Source of the DNA: Sulfurimonas sp. UBA6014
GTDB taxonomy: Bacteria; Campylobacterota; Campylobacteria; Campylobacterales; Sulfurimonadaceae
Reading direction: 5' to 3'
Length of the DNA stretch: 6,987 nt
Assembly (NCBI GenBank): GCA_002428085.1
Contig: DJAA01000031.1
Span: forward strand, 16,941-23,927
Made by a program: the position numbers and the translations under genes. Numbering within the stretch: position 1 is the first letter of the stretch; each line of letters begins with the position of its first letter. This document shows, in pieces, positions 5,042 to 6,987 of this stretch. The notes beneath the pieces are model-generated. The model was not told the origin of the DNA. It worked only from the letters and a program-made list of their open reading frames with translations, and searched no databases.

Positions 5042-6244
5042 TTGAAAACAACATTGATTATTGGTGCAGGTGGCGTGAGCCGTGTGGTTGTGCATAAATG
5101 TGTACAAAATGCAGATGTATTTGGAAAAATAGTCTTAGCAAGTAGAAGCATTGGTAGATGCAAAGTTATCAAAAGTGAACTTCCTCACGCTAACATTGAA
5201 ATAACTACCGTTGATGCAGACAGTACAGATGAAGTGGTGAAACTAATTTTAAAATGCCAAGCTGATATTGTTATCAATGTTGCCCTTCCGTATCAAGATT
5301 TAACTATTATGGATGCTTGTATTGCAACAAAAACTCCTTACCTTGATACTGCAAACTATGAACATCCTGATGAAGCAAAGTTTGAGTACAAACTTCAGTG
5401 GCAAAGAGACGCCAAGTTTAAAGAAGCTGGCATCATGGGACTTTTGGGAAGCGGTTTTGACCCAGGGGCGACAAACGTATTTTGTGCATATGCGCAAAAA
5501 CATTACTTTGACGAGATTCACACTATTGATATTTTAGACTGTAATGCGGGTGATCACGGCTACGCTTTTGCTACAAACTTTAACCCTGAAATCAACCTTA
5601 GAGAAGTCTCTTCAAAAGGGCGCTACTGGCAAAAAAATGAAGATGGGATAGGGGAGTGGATAGAGACTGCGCCGATGGAGATTATGCAAGTTTGGGATTA
5701 CCCTGAAGTGGGTCCAAAAGATTCTTATTTACTCTACCATGAAGAGATGGAGTCACTTGTTAAACACATCAAAGGTTTAAAACGTATTCGCTTTTTTATG
5801 ACTTTTGGTCAAAGCTATTTAACACATATGAAATGTTTGGAAAATGTTGGCATGCTCGGCATTGAGCCTGTGGAACACAAGGGGATGAAAATAGTTCCTA
5901 TGGAGTTTTTAGCAACTCTTCTTCCAGACCCTGCTTCACTTGGACCAAGAACTAAAGGCAAAACAAACATCGGTATTTTAGCTGAGGGGATCAAAGACGG
6001 TAAAAAAAGAAAAATCTATATTTACCAAGTAAAAGACCATGAAGCGTGTTATGCAGAAGTGAAGGCTCAGGGCGTCTCTTACACGACGGGTGTTCCTGCG
6101 ATGATTGGTGCAAAACTGATGCTCAAAGGGATTTGGAGCGGAGTGGGCGTCTTTAACATGGAACAAATGGATCCTGATCCTTTCATGGAAGAGATGATGA
6201 CGCAAGGTCTTCCGTGGCAGATAAAAGAGTTCAATGTAGAATAG
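5042..6244 (+). CDS. carboxynorspermidine/carboxyspermidine dehydrogenase (saccharopine dehydrogenase-like)
   Basis: The 400-residue soluble enzyme of the LYS9/saccharopine dehydrogenase family joins aspartate semialdehyde to putrescine or diaminopropane with NADPH, forming carboxyspermidine or carboxynorspermidine; a decarboxylase then yields the polyamine. This is the alternative spermidine route known in Campylobacter and Vibrio. The N-terminal Rossmann fold carries IIGAGGVS (6-13), an ASRS segment (33-36) after the second strand, and NVALPYQD (79-86). The middle has GLLGSGFDPGATNVF (133-147), diagnostic for this family, then DCNAGDHGYAFATNF (166-180) and a C-terminal VPAMIGAKLM (351-360). 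The start is TTG, because the Rossmann strand begins four residues in and a good AGGAG precedes it. The decarboxylase (CANSDC/NspC) is not in this window. Saccharopine or homospermidine synthesis is a less likely alternative. It may be read through from dgkA or separately controlled by the inverted repeat upstream. Confidence 0.9.
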   Translation: MKTTLIIGAGGVSRVVVHKCVQNADVFGKIVLASRSIGRCKVIKSELPHANIEITTVDADSTDEVVKLILKCQADIVINVALPYQDLTIMDACIATKTPYLDTANYEHPDEAKFEYKLQWQRDAKFKEAGIMGLLGSGFDPGATNVFCAYAQKHYFDEIHTIDILDCNAGDHGYAFATNFNPEINLREVSSKGRYWQKNEDGIGEWIETAPMEIMQVWDYPEVGPKDSYLLYHEEMESLVKHIKGLKRIRFFMTFGQSYLTHMKCLENVGMLGIEPVEHKGMKIVPMEFLATLLPDPASLGPRTKGKTNIGILAEGIKDGKKRKIYIYQVKDHEACYAEVKAQGVSYTTGVPAMIGAKLMLKGIWSGVGVFNMEQMDPDPFMEEMMTQGLPWQIKEFNVE

Positions 6245-6300
6245 TACAAAATCATAAAATTCTGATAAAATTAACAAAAAATAATTTTTAGGAATTAATG

Positions 6301-6987
6301 ATGACATTTGAGAGTATAGTCAAAAATATTGATACTATGCCGCCATTGTCTGATATTGCAAGAGTCATGCAAAGTCTTTACTCTAGCGGTATTGAGAATG
6401 TAGATATAAAAAAATTAATACGCATGATTGAGTCAGATGTTATGCTCACTGCTAATATTTTGAAGATGATAAATTCGCCATATTATGGTTTTAAGCAGAA
6501 AATTTCATCAATATCCCAAGCGGTAACTCTCTTTGGAAGCAGAAAGATTTATGCATTAGTTATACATTTCGCAATAGGAAATCAATTAAAAGCAGATACT
6601 GCTATATATGGATTTAATAATGCCCAATTTAACGAAATGTGTATTTTACAAAGTTCTTTGATGATGCAATGGTATGCAAAAATAGACTTAAGAGACACGC
6701 ATATATTGACATCCATCGCCCTTATTATGGAATCTGGAAAAATTATCATTTCTAAAGAGTTGCATGCGAGCGAGTATCTTGAAGAGTATAGAAAAGGCTT
6801 CTTGGCATGCACAAATATTCAAGATTTTGAGCAAGAGTTTTTAGGCACGACGTCGTACTATTTAAGTTCTGTTTTATTCGAACATTGGGATTTAGAGCCA
6901 TTGTATGTAAAGGTGCTGAAAAATTTGGATATTTCAAGTCAAAATGACAAAGAGATAGATGTTGTTATACAACAATATATAAATGCT
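6301..6987 (+). CDS. HDOD-domain protein, 3' end beyond the window
   Basis: The frame is open from 6301 to the right edge (229 codons, no stop), so the C-terminus is missing. The sequence has the HDOD pattern: an N-terminal TMPPLSDIARVMQ (12-24), helix pair around IESDVMLTANILKMINSPYY (43-62), SSISQAVTLFGSRKI (69-83) and a later ALIMESGKIII (140-150). The last segment stands where HD-type relatives have LLHDIGK, so His-Asp is replaced by Met-Glu, as is common for HDOD domains that lack phosphohydrolase activity. These proteins act as regulators or scaffolds, often in signalling or motility; the target here is unknown. ATG at 6298 is also possible. 6301 is preferred because AGGA (6290-6293) lies 7 bases upstream. 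There are 56 bases after the spermidine gene, with A/T-rich possible -10 boxes (TAAAAT at 6255 and 6266) but no convincing promoter. Confidence 0.85.
   Translation, partial: MTFESIVKNIDTMPPLSDIARVMQSLYSSGIENVDIKKLIRMIESDVMLTANILKMINSPYYGFKQKISSISQAVTLFGSRKIYALVIHFAIGNQLKADTAIYGFNNAQFNEMCILQSSLMMQWYAKIDLRDTHILTSIALIMESGKIIISKELHASEYLEEYRKGFLACTNIQDFEQEFLGTTSYYLSSVLFEHWDLEPLYVKVLKNLDISSQNDKEIDVVIQQYINA

Noticed and set aside
5978..6307. Minus-strand open frame of 109 codons across the 3' end of the spermidine gene
   Set aside because: It lies antisense to conserved coding sequence and shows no motif; a chance frame.
6582..6937. Minus-strand open frames at the right end
   Set aside because: The plus strand here is an uninterrupted HDOD coding frame with a proper ribosome binding site; the minus-strand frames are shadows.
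1..6987. CRISPR array, insertion sequence, prophage or toxin-antitoxin pair
   Set aside because: No regularly spaced direct repeats, transposase-like frames, terminal repeats or paired small genes were found. The partial tRNA at the left edge shows no attachment-site duplication within this window.

Overview
The window is AT-rich, tightly packed bacterial DNA. Its gene content (a RibBA with a cysteine-free C-terminal half, a carboxy(nor)spermidine dehydrogenase of the Campylobacter type, MntP, an HDOD protein) and base composition suggest a Campylobacterota (epsilonproteobacterial) genome, most like a free-living Sulfurimonas-type organism. The lineage is inferred from protein character only; no database search was made.

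Layout. Positions 1-39 hold the 5' half of an initiator tRNA on the minus strand, cut by the window edge and preceded by a near-perfect sigma-70 promoter. It is divergent from ribBA (162-1190, +), a riboflavin gene whose GTP cyclohydrolase II half has lost its catalytic residues. ribBA converges on mntP (1226-1780, -), a manganese exporter, and a hairpin between them probably ends transcription. Between mntP and the next plus-strand gene is a 218-bp divergent intergenic region with two strong consecutive inverted repeats (1891-1919 and 1923-1964).

A plus-strand gene run follows: a DUF695/RraB-like protein (1999-2730), an LplT-like transporter fused to a PlsC-type acyltransferase (2727-4559) and diacylglycerol kinase dgkA (4546-4917). 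They overlap by 4 and 14 bases, so they very probably form one operon. The last two point to phospholipid repair or turnover: lysophospholipid flipping and re-acylation, and recycling of diacylglycerol to phosphatidate. After a 124-bp gap with a 16-bp inverted repeat comes a carboxy(nor)spermidine dehydrogenase with a TTG start (5042-6244), a step of the alternative spermidine pathway. The window ends inside an HDOD-domain gene (from 6301) that is open to the right edge.

No mobile element, CRISPR array, phage gene or obvious defence system is visible. I did not find a clearly new biological system. The points most worth checking are the double-hairpin leader before the DUF695/RraB gene, the transporter-acyltransferase fusion lacking an acyl-activating domain, the inverted repeat before the spermidine gene, and the degenerate RibA domain.
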